From Pseudomonas brassicacearum (GTDB lineage: Bacteria > Pseudomonadota > Gammaproteobacteria > Pseudomonadales > Pseudomonadaceae), in assembly GCF_003732265.1 (NCBI RefSeq), contig NZ_MOBK01000013.1, positions 124,001 through 188,000 of the forward strand: DNA of 64,000 nucleotides, read 5' to 3'. The notes beneath the pieces are model-generated. The model had not been told where the DNA came from. It did no database searches and saw nothing but the letters and a program-made list of their open reading frames with translations. Every line of letters begins with the position of its first letter. The stretch's first letter is position 1. Positions 55,850 through 62,939 of the stretch are shown here, in pieces. A program made the position numbers and the translations under genes.

Positions 55850-56320
55850 ATGCAAAGCCTTGTTTTATTGATCTGGCTGGCGCTTTGCGCGGCACAGGAT
55901 GCTCGGGAAAAGCACATCGCCAACAGCCTGACCCTCGGCGCAGGTGCGTTGGCGCTGACTTGGCTGCTGTGGACCGACACCACCTGGCTGGGCGCCGAGG
56001 CCGCGCAGGGCGGTTGGGCGTTGTTGCTGGCGCTGGCCTTCACCTTGCCCGGTTATGCGCTGCGTCGCATGGGCGCAGGCGATGTAAAACTGATGGGCGC
56101 CCTGGGGCTTGCGACGGACGGTATGCACCTGCTGGGCAGCTTTATCGGCGCCGCGCTGGCGAGCATTTTATGGCTGCTGGTGGCGCCAAGAGTCTGGCTT
56201 CATTTGGGTCAAGGGCTTAGGGCTCGTCTTCGCTACCTGGAGCCGGGAGTGTCAAGGAAGCAGCCATTTGCGCCCTTTGTGCTGGTGGGGTTGTTGTTCA
56301 CGTTCGCCTGGATTCACTAG
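55850..56320 (+). CDS. fppA: Prepilin peptidase FppA (TadV/CpaA type)
   Basis: A 156-residue aspartic membrane peptidase of the A24 family. The two catalytic Asp lie in AAQDAREKHIAN and in RMGAGDVKLMGAL (the GxGDxK motif). Four membrane segments fit. It processes the Flp pilin and pseudopilins. It is followed by pprB on the same strand. Confidence 0.88.
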   Translation: MQSLVLLIWLALCAAQDAREKHIANSLTLGAGALALTWLLWTDTTWLGAEAAQGGWALLLALAFTLPGYALRRMGAGDVKLMGALGLATDGMHLLGSFIGAALASILWLLVAPRVWLHLGQGLRARLRYLEPGVSRKQPFAPFVLVGLLFTFAWIH

Positions 56321-56422
56321 TCGCCCGCTCTATGTACAGAGTCAAAAAGTGCGTCTACTTTCAAATCACTGGTTGTACAGCCTCGGGCTGTCGGTACAGG
56401 AGCGGTCAGCGTTGGCCTGAGC

Positions 56423-57214
56423 ATGGAGTGGCGCGTGAATAAGTTTACGTCTGCGATAAAAATCCTGGTGGTCGATGATCAGCCTTTGATCGTGGAGGAG
56501 CTGTGCGAATTCCTCGAGAGCAAGGGCTATGGCTGTATTCCGTGTGGGTCTGGCCAGCAGGCGATCGAGCGTTTTGAGGAGGATCTGGATATCGGTCTGG
56601 TGCTGTGTGATTTGCAGATGCCTGGGCTGGACGGGATTGAGCTGGTTCAGGCGTTGCAGCGGTTGTCCGGCAAGCACCGGGCGTTTGAGGCGATCATGCT
56701 GACGGGGCGCGCGGACAAGCAGGATGTGATCAAGGCGCTGCGGGCCGGGTTTGCTGATTACTATCAGAAGCCGGTCGATCTGGGTGAGTTGCTGGAAGGG
56801 GTTCAGCGTCAGGAAGTGGCGTTGCATGAGCGGCAGAAAAATCTGCAACTGGGGCATTTGAATCAGAAGTTGCAGTACCTTTCCGAGTCGATCGATGATT
56901 TGTATCAGGATCTGGATAAGGTTCGACGTGGGCCTCAGGCGGATGTTGGCGATGCTGAGGTCAGTGATGTGGATCGGGTGGAGATGCCGGCGATTTTCAA
57001 TCAGTTGTCGCCTCGTCAGTTGGATGTGGCGCGGTTGGTGGGCAAGGGGCAGACCAATTATCAGATTGCCTGTGAGCTTGGGATTACCGAGAACACGGTG
57101 AAGCTGTATGTATCGCAGGTGTTGCGTTTGACGCATATGCATAACCGGACGCAGTTGGCGTTGGCGTTGTCGCCCAGCAGTTCCGGGATGCGCCAGCGGG
57201 TTACGGCTCACTGA
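56423..57214 (+). CDS. pprB: Response regulator PprB
   Basis: A 263-residue regulator. A receiver domain (KILVVDDQPLIVEEL, D63 in LVLCDLQMPGLDG, YYQKPVDL) is joined by a coiled-coil-like linker (about 140-175) to a LuxR-type helix-turn-helix (LSPRQLDVARLVGKGQTNYQ, then LGITENTVKLYVSQVL). PprB activates the Tad pilus and related exported factors. A GTG at 56435 is an alternative start four codons in. Confidence 0.9.
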   Translation: MEWRVNKFTSAIKILVVDDQPLIVEELCEFLESKGYGCIPCGSGQQAIERFEEDLDIGLVLCDLQMPGLDGIELVQALQRLSGKHRAFEAIMLTGRADKQDVIKALRAGFADYYQKPVDLGELLEGVQRQEVALHERQKNLQLGHLNQKLQYLSESIDDLYQDLDKVRRGPQADVGDAEVSDVDRVEMPAIFNQLSPRQLDVARLVGKGQTNYQIACELGITENTVKLYVSQVLRLTHMHNRTQLALALSPSSSGMRQRVTAH

Positions 57215-57240
57215 TTTTCCTCCGCTGCACACTGTTTGAC

Positions 57241-57430
57241 CTGTGGGAGCGAGCCTGCTCGCGATGGCGTCCTCACATCCGACCAATTTCTCCCAGATGT
57301 ACCCGGATTAAACTGTGGGAGCTGGCTTGCCTGCGATGGCGTCCTGACAGGCGACCAATCTCTATCAGATGTACTCAGATCAAACTGTGGGAGCGAGCCT
57401 GCTCGCGATGGCGTCCTGACAGACGACCAT
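57241..57430. repeat. Tandem array of a 72-base REP-containing unit, first block
   Basis: CTGTGGGAGC begins at 57241, 57313 and 57385, exactly 72 bases apart. Each unit carries GATGGCGTCCT, GACCAAT-like and CAGATGTAC segments. The spacer sequences are conserved as well as the REP part, so the units were amplified in tandem rather than inserted one by one. Confidence 0.88.
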
Positions 57431-57439
57431 TCTCTTCCT

Positions 57440-57785
57440 CGGTGTACATATCCATTCCTGCGGTAACGGCCACTAATGGTTCCGCCCTTACGGCGTGTCA
57501 CTTTGGCAAACGCCCCAAAGTAACCAAAGGTCTCGCCCCGAGCGTCCGGCCCCTCGCTTAGGCTCGGCGTTCCTTCGCTCCGGTATCCATCCGGGGACAC
57601 TGCCCTCCGGTCTGCTTCGCTACGACCTACATGCAGCGTGTTCGACTGCGTCGAACGGCGCTGCGCGCCACTCCCCGGATGCACACCTCCACTCAGCCTC
57701 CCGAAGGGGCGGGCAGATCAAAAGCGGCAGGCGAGCTAACGCTCGGCCTGTTGAGTGGTGAGGAGCAAGGGCTGTACGCCGATCA
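57440..57785. repeat. GC-rich repeat-like block between two tandem REP arrays
   Basis: About 340 bases, without a credible gene. It contains GTCACTTTGGCAAACGCC-CCAAAG and several inverted pieces (CTTAGGCTCGGC, GCGTCGAACGGCGCTGCG). From memory, similar blocks recur between genes in fluorescens-group genomes, so it is probably a dispersed repeat. The surrounding arrays seem to have been one array split by it. Confidence 0.5.
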
Positions 57786-57787
57786 AT

Positions 57788-57960
57788 TGTAGGAGCCTGG
57801 CTTGCCAGCGATGGCGGCCTGACAGCCGACCAATCTCCATCAGATGTACTCAACTCAAAATGTGGGAGCGGGCTTGCTCGCGAAGACTGCCTCACAGCTA
57901 ACCAATCCCCATCAGATGTACCCAATCCAATTGTGGGAGCGAGCCGGCTCCGGGCGGCGT
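57788..57960. repeat. Tandem array of the same REP-containing unit, second block
   Basis: Units begin at about 57788 (TGTAGGAGCC), 57861 (TGTGGGAGCG) and 57932 (TGTGGGAGCG), 73 and 71 bases apart, again with GACCAATC and CATCAGATGTAC in the spacers. The copies have diverged more than those of the first block. Confidence 0.82.
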
Positions 57961-58007
57961 TCCGACGAAGGCGATTTAACATTCAACATCAATGTTGTCT
58001 GACCTAC

Positions 58008-58036
58008 CGCTTTCGCGAGCAGGCTCGCTCCCACAG
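58008..58036. repeat. REP half-element downstream of the DUF6124 gene
   Basis: CGCTTTCGCGAGCAGGCTCG continuing to CTCCCACAG, in the orientation opposite to the tandem units. Together with the damaged copy at 57932 it could form a degraded REPIN. Confidence 0.7.
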
Positions 58037-58057
58037 GAGATTGGGGGTTGCTGGGGA

Positions 58058-58435
58058 TTAGCGGTGCGGCATGGACTTGGGTATTTCGAGGTTGTCCATC
58101 ATCCGGTTCGCGGCCAGTTCGGCGAGCATGACGATTTGCTGGATGGCCATTGCCGTATTGCGATGCGGGCCTTCCAGGTGAGCGGCGAAATCGCCGGCCA
58201 TAACGCTGGCCTGGGCCAGGGATTCACAGGTGTGGGCCAGCAGGTCTTCGTCTTTGAGGTCCGGTGCAAGCATGAACATGGTGCTGGGTTTGCGGGTGGG
58301 TGGTGATTTAAGGGCCGCGGGGTTGAGGTAGTGATTCAGCGCGCGTTCGGCGGCGTCGTGGAATTTTTTGGAATCGACGGATTCGTAGGGGGAAACGTCG
58401 TCGGTTTCCGGGGGATTTGGTGTTTCTTTGAACAT
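58058..58435 (-). CDS. DUF6124 family protein
   Basis: A 125-residue Pseudomonas-specific protein of unknown function, mostly helical, with ALNHYLNP and the conserved TMFMLAPDLKDEDLLAHTCE segment. The open frame extends 95 codons upstream but that part is the structured leader described next. The ATG at 58435 is preceded by GGAGTCTCACC, which fits a ribosome-binding site. Confidence 0.75.
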   Translation of the reverse strand: MFKETPNPPETDDVSPYESVDSKKFHDAAERALNHYLNPAALKSPPTRKPSTMFMLAPDLKDEDLLAHTCESLAQASVMAGDFAAHLEGPHRNTAMAIQQIVMLAELAANRMMDNLEIPKSMPHR

Positions 58436-58590
58436 GGTGAGACTCCAAGTAAATTGTGGAGCTGCCACTGATCGCTGCGACGCGATTTGAAGGAGGCAGC
58501 TGTACGCGGGGTCGCAGACCGAGCTACTTGGTAAACCCGGCATACCCGAAGGTATCCCGCGCACAGCCACCATAAAACCAATCGACAATC
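58436..58590 (-). promoter_or_regulatory. Structured leader of the DUF6124 gene (candidate cis-acting RNA)
   Basis: Read on the minus strand, the 5' region holds a hairpin ATACC-TTCG-GGTAT (58555-58542), an AGCTGCC ... GGCAGCT inverted repeat (58501-58495 with 58466-58460) enclosing GAAGGAGG-complementary sequence, and then the ribosome-binding site. My recollection is that similar leaders precede DUF6124/DUF3077 genes in other Pseudomonas. A regulatory or ncRNA role is inference. The remaining part of the gap to 58867 shows only a damaged REP near 58798-58839. Confidence 0.45.
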
Positions 58591-58867
58591 TATGAAGGAG
58601 AGTCGATTGAGGACGGTGATTATGCACCAAGTAAGCTAAGACGGACTGCGACGCCCGGTCGCTGAATTTGCAGCGACACCCAAAGCCTACCCATTTCCCG
58701 TCTGACCCAACAACCGACACAACCTGTCGGAATCCCCCTCAAAAACCGTCCCGGCTGTAGGACCAGCGCAAAATTTTCAGACTGATCTCACTCGAAATGT
58801 GGGAGCGACGGTGCGACGATTCGACCTGCTCGCGAAGACGGCAGCTCAGACACAAAAAAATCAAAAC

Positions 58868-59140
58868 CTACCCCCCCGAGCCACTGCTCACCGTCCCTCC
58901 CTGATCCTGATCAAAAAACTGCGGGATCTCATGCTCATAACTCTTCAACCAGCGCTGCATGCTCAGTTCCCGTTCAGTCGCCGTCGAGGTCTGTGGTTTC
59001 TGCGAAGCAGCCTTGTTGCTGCTTTGCAGCTGCAGCCAGCCTTCGGTTTCCGCTTGTTGTGGCGAGGATGGGCCGTCGAGCGCATGGGCGGTGAGGGGCA
59101 GGACCAGCAGGCCGAGGCAGCAGAGGACGATTGGTTTCAT
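58868..59140 (-). CDS. DUF3613 protein of the Tad cluster
   Basis: A 90-residue exported protein: signal peptide (cleavage after TAHA), then ETEGWLQLQSSNKAAS and MQRWLKSYEHEIPQFFDQDQ. Short DUF3613 proteins accompany tad genes. It is 13 bases downstream of tadD and is the last gene of the tad operon here. Function unknown. Confidence 0.8.
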   Translation of the reverse strand: MKPIVLCCLGLLVLPLTAHALDGPSSPQQAETEGWLQLQSSNKAASQKPQTSTATERELSMQRWLKSYEHEIPQFFDQDQGGTVSSGSGG

Positions 59141-59153
59141 CGCAAAGGACTCC

Positions 59154-59867
59154 TTATTGAAGGCTCGGCGTCGTGACGACGGCGACCTGGTTCGCAGGAA
59201 TCGGGCCTGTCTTGCCCGGGGTCTTGAGTTTTTGTGCGCGTTCCTGGGCTGCGGTGACTTGGGCGGGGCTGAGGCCGAGGCGGCTGACGAGTTCGGCGGC
59301 GCGGCTCCAGTCGTCCTGGTAGATCAGCAGCGTCACCATATTCAACGCAGCCAGTTGATCGCCTTGTTTGAGCTCCATGGCGGTGAGGAATTCGAAGCGG
59401 GCATCGTCGACGCGCAGTTGATTGAGGTACACCACGCCGAGGTCGTTGCGAATTTTGTCGTCGGTGGGCGCCAGCCGTGCGGCGCGCAGCAGGTGGGCCT
59501 GGGCCAGGCCGTTATCGCCCTTGGCGGCGGCGAGTTGGCCCAGGCCGTGTTCGGCTTCGGCGGCCATGCAGGTGCCGAGCAGGCCGCGGTATAACGGCTC
59601 GGCTTCGCTGCGGCCCAGCAGGCGGTAGACCTTGGCCCGGCGCAGGCGCACGTCGGCCACGTTTTCCGGCAGGCTTTGCAAATTGGCGAGGCTGGCGTGC
59701 AGTTTGCCGTCGTTGGCCATGTCATCGGCCAGGTTCAATTTCAGCTGTTCATCGCCACTCAATTTGCTGCAACTGGCGCTGCTGGTCAGGGCGTTCCACG
59801 GTGCCTGGCCGTCGGTGGCGCAACCGCCCAATAACAGCAAACTCAAACCGGCAATCATTGCTTTCAT
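59154..59867 (-). CDS. tadD: Tad pilus lipoprotein TadD (TPR repeats)
   Basis: A 237-residue lipoprotein with lipobox LLLLGGCA and several TPR-like helical repeats (LNLADDMANDGKLHASLANL; KGDNGLAQAHLLRAARLAP; NDLGVVYLNQLRVDDARFEF). TadD helps the outer-membrane secretin assemble. The start at 59867 puts the signal at the terminus. It lies 10 bases downstream of tadC. Confidence 0.9.
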   Translation of the reverse strand: MKAMIAGLSLLLLGGCATDGQAPWNALTSSASCSKLSGDEQLKLNLADDMANDGKLHASLANLQSLPENVADVRLRRAKVYRLLGRSEAEPLYRGLLGTCMAAEAEHGLGQLAAAKGDNGLAQAHLLRAARLAPTDDKIRNDLGVVYLNQLRVDDARFEFLTAMELKQGDQLAALNMVTLLIYQDDWSRAAELVSRLGLSPAQVTAAQERAQKLKTPGKTGPIPANQVAVVTTPSLQ

Positions 59868-59877
59868 CAGGATCCCT

Positions 59878-60768
59878 CTACGAACCAATGGCCCGGGCCA
59901 GGGCAGTGAAGCCCGGGCCGGCCAGCACGATCAATAACGCCGGGAAGAGAAACAGCATCATCACGACGGACATTTTGGCGGACATCTTGGAGATGTATTC
60001 CTGCAGGCGCGTCAGGCGCCGGTCATCGAATAATTGCTTGAGCGTCAGCAGGGATTTCATCGCGCCGCCGCCCTGGTGGATCAACTGCTCAAGGATCACG
60101 CAGGTGTCGGTGAATTCATCAACCGCCAGCAAACGGCTGACCTTGTGCAATTCCTCGCCCAGTTCCAGGCCGGAGTCGACACGGGCCAGCACCAGGCGCA
60201 GTTCATGGGTCAGCGCCGGCATGAGTTGTTTTCCATCGGTGCTCAGGACACGCAACGACTGCTCCACCGCCATCCCCGATTCGAACAGGATGCGCAGCAG
60301 CGGGATGAAGGTGGAGATCTCGGACGCCAGTTGTTTTTGTCGACGCTGTGCGGCAGCGGCAAGTAAGCGCTTGGGCAGCAAATACCCGATGGCCGTGGCA
60401 AACAGCGGGGCCATCCAGTGGTTCTGCGCATCAGGATAGAAAACCCCCTGAATCAGTAGACTCATGGCCAGTGCCAACACCGGCACGCCCACCTGGCACG
60501 CGGCGAACAGTGAGCGCCGGCGGGTGCTGCGCCAGCCGAGGCGGTTGAGCAGTGCCTGGGTTTCGTTGTCCAGATTGACCGAGCGCTGACCGATCCGGCT
60601 ATTGCCCAACGCCTGCAACCAGAGCCCCAACTGGCTGTGGCCGAGCGGCTTGCCGTCCAGCCGCTGGGCTACTTGGCGCGCCCGTCGGCGCTGGTCCAGC
60701 AGACTGCTGAGCAGCAACAGCGTGGCCCCCAGAAACAGCAGCGCGCTAATCAGCAGAGGTATTTTCAT
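59878..60768 (-). CDS. tadC: Tad pilus inner-membrane protein TadC
   Basis: A 296-residue T2SSF-domain protein with membrane segments at both ends and a central cytoplasmic domain (SEISTFIPLLRILFESGMAVEQ split into blocks; HQGGGAMKSLLTLKQLFDDRR). It forms the platform with TadB. The ATG at 60768 overlaps the tadB stop. Confidence 0.92.
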   Translation of the reverse strand: MKIPLLISALLFLGATLLLLSSLLDQRRRARQVAQRLDGKPLGHSQLGLWLQALGNSRIGQRSVNLDNETQALLNRLGWRSTRRRSLFAACQVGVPVLALAMSLLIQGVFYPDAQNHWMAPLFATAIGYLLPKRLLAAAAQRRQKQLASEISTFIPLLRILFESGMAVEQSLRVLSTDGKQLMPALTHELRLVLARVDSGLELGEELHKVSRLLAVDEFTDTCVILEQLIHQGGGAMKSLLTLKQLFDDRRLTRLQEYISKMSAKMSVVMMLFLFPALLIVLAGPGFTALARAIGS

Positions 60769-61649
60769 ACGCTGCGCAACATGCGCCAAAGCGCCAGACT
60801 GCCCACGGCCTGCAAACCAAACGCAGTCGCGAGCATGATTTGTCCCGAGTGGTCATTCCACATGGCGAGTAAATAGGCAGGGTTGGCGACCAGAAAATAA
60901 CCGGCCAGGCCCAGCGGCAAACAGCCCAGCACCCACGCGGTCACCCGGGTTTCACCGGTCATGGCGCTGAGCTGGCGGGCGGCCTGCTCGCGCTCGCGGA
61001 TCATCTTGATCAGGTTCTCCAGCAGTTCACTGGCATTGCCGCCGTAGCGGTGATTGACCTTCAAACCCAGGGCCAGCAGGCGCAGTTCATCTTTCTCATA
61101 CAGCTCGGCGAAGTCCGACGCGGCGTCGGGCAGGCTGACGCCCAACTGCACGTTGCGCTGGACCCGGCCCATCGCGTTTTTCAGCGGGTCGTCGGCGGCC
61201 TCGATGGCGCCGAGCAGGGCATCGGCCAGGGTGCGCCCGGATTTCAGGCTGCGCACGGTGTGATCGAGCAACGGCGGAAGTTGCTCGATCATGCGCTTGA
61301 GTCGACGTTGATACCGCACGCCCACATACAGTCGCAGGAGTACCGGCGGCACCAGTACAAACACCAGTGCACCGATCCAGCCACCGACGACAAAGCCCAG
61401 CAAAATGCCGAGGGCCCACAGCAGCAACCAGCGCCCCAGCCGTTCGGTCGGACGCCCGAGACCGGCACGCAGAAACGCCCGTTCCGGTCCGGCCCAGGAC
61501 GTTTTCTCGACCACGATTTGCGGTTGCCCTTGGGTCAGACGGCCGAGCACGCGTTCGGTCCCGGTCTGACGTAATCCACGGAGCAACAAGCGGATCGATA
61601 GCCCGAACAGGATCAGGCAAACGACAATCAGCAGCGCCGGTTTGAGCAT
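60765..61649 (-). CDS. tadB: Tad pilus inner-membrane protein TadB
   Basis: A 294-residue T2SSF-domain platform protein. Membrane segments lie at residues 4-24 and about 80-115, the central block is QLPPLLDHTVRSLKSGRTLA and GGNASELLENLIKMIRERE, and two more segments end it. It sits directly between tadA and tadC. Confidence 0.92.
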   Translation of the reverse strand: MLKPALLIVVCLILFGLSIRLLLRGLRQTGTERVLGRLTQGQPQIVVEKTSWAGPERAFLRAGLGRPTERLGRWLLLWALGILLGFVVGGWIGALVFVLVPPVLLRLYVGVRYQRRLKRMIEQLPPLLDHTVRSLKSGRTLADALLGAIEAADDPLKNAMGRVQRNVQLGVSLPDAASDFAELYEKDELRLLALGLKVNHRYGGNASELLENLIKMIREREQAARQLSAMTGETRVTAWVLGCLPLGLAGYFLVANPAYLLAMWNDHSGQIMLATAFGLQAVGSLALWRMLRSV

Positions 61650-61658
61650 GCCGTGGCC

Positions 61659-62939
61659 TCAGTGCGGTGAGGAAACAAGTGCCGTCTCGCGGCGCAGTTT
61701 GTCGCCGGCGGGGTTGACCGCCTCGCGCATAAAACCGAAACCGGTGCGACGGTCCAGCCTGAACAAGGTGTTGGTGACGTAGACGTCATCGCGCACGCCG
61801 ACCACCTCTACCACTTCACTGACACAGCGGCGGCCGTCTGGCATGCGAGTGAGCTGGATCACCACGTCCAGCGCGGCGCAGATCATCTGGCGCAAGGTCT
61901 TTTCGGCGATGGTGCGGCCGGTCAGTCCGACCAGTGTTTCCAGGCGCAGCAGCGCGTCCTGGGCATTGTTGGCGTGCACGGTGCTCATCGAACCGTCGTG
62001 ACCGGTGTTCATGGCGGTGAGGACGTCGAGCACTTCGACGCCGCGAATTTCACCGAGGATGATCCGGTCCGGGCGCATCCGCAGGGCGTTGCGGATCAGG
62101 TCGCTGGACTTCACTTCGCCATGGCCCTCGGCATTCGGCGGCCGGGTTTCGAGGCGCACGACGTGCGGGTGGCCCAGTTGCAGTTCGGCGACGTCTTCGA
62201 TGGTGACGAGGCGTTCGTGCGGGTTGATCAACTGACTGAGGATGTTCAGCAACGTGGTTTTGCCGGTGCCGGTCCCGCCACTGATCAGGATGTTGCAGCG
62301 CTTGCCCACGGCTTCCTGAATGAAATCGAAGATCGCCTGATCGATGGTTTGCATCGCCATCAGGTCGTTGCTTTTGAGCATGTCCTTGCGGAATTTTCGA
62401 ATCGACAGGCACGGCCCGTCTAGGGCAATCGGCGGAATGATCGCGTTGACCCGGCTGCCATCCGGCAGACGCGCATCGACCATCGGCGAGGACTCATCGA
62501 GCCGTCGTCCGAGAGGGGCGAGGATGCGTTGCATGACGCGTTCGACGTGGTGCGAGTCGATGAAGCGCAAGTCACTTTGATGCAGCACGCCGTCGCGTTC
62601 GATGAACACCCGGTGCGGGCCGTTGACCAGGATCTCGGTCACGGACGGGTCGCGCAGCAGCACTTCCAGCGGGCCGAAACCGGTGAGTTCGTCGACCAGT
62701 TCTTCGGCGAGGCGCTCCATTTCATAGCGGGAAATCGCCAGGTGCAGCCGGGCGATGTATTCGGCCACTTTGTCGATGACGAACTGCGACAGCGCTGGCC
62801 GCGATCCTTCCAACAGGTTTTTTCCGGACTCTTCAATGGCGTCGATGATGTAGCGGTGCAACACCAGTTTCAGGCCTTCGTTGTCGGTGTTGCCGGCCGG
62901 CGTGCGCGACGGGGCGCCGAAGAGTTTTTCCGTACTCAT
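61659..62939 (-). CDS. tadA: Tad pilus secretion ATPase TadA (CpaF type)
   Basis: A 426-residue hexameric ATPase. Walker A is ISGGTGTGKTTLLN with K227; the Asp box (TIEDVAELQLG), Walker B-like region (RPDRIILGEIRG) and His box (TGHDGSMSTVHANN) are complete. It powers pilus extension. Its start overlaps the tadZ stop by 4 bases. Confidence 0.96.
   Translation of the reverse strand: MSTEKLFGAPSRTPAGNTDNEGLKLVLHRYIIDAIEESGKNLLEGSRPALSQFVIDKVAEYIARLHLAISRYEMERLAEELVDELTGFGPLEVLLRDPSVTEILVNGPHRVFIERDGVLHQSDLRFIDSHHVERVMQRILAPLGRRLDESSPMVDARLPDGSRVNAIIPPIALDGPCLSIRKFRKDMLKSNDLMAMQTIDQAIFDFIQEAVGKRCNILISGGTGTGKTTLLNILSQLINPHERLVTIEDVAELQLGHPHVVRLETRPPNAEGHGEVKSSDLIRNALRMRPDRIILGEIRGVEVLDVLTAMNTGHDGSMSTVHANNAQDALLRLETLVGLTGRTIAEKTLRQMICAALDVVIQLTRMPDGRRCVSEVVEVVGVRDDVYVTNTLFRLDRRTGFGFMREAVNPAGDKLRRETALVSSPH

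Noticed and set aside
57241..57960. Possible CRISPR array because of regular spacing
   Set aside because: Repeats are 72 bases apart, the spacers are themselves conserved, the repeated core is a REP palindrome, and there are no cas genes.
58436..58720. 95-codon N-terminal extension of the DUF6124 protein
   Set aside because: It would code for a Cys/Ser-rich peptide from a region with hairpins; the ATG at 58435 has a proper ribosome-binding site.
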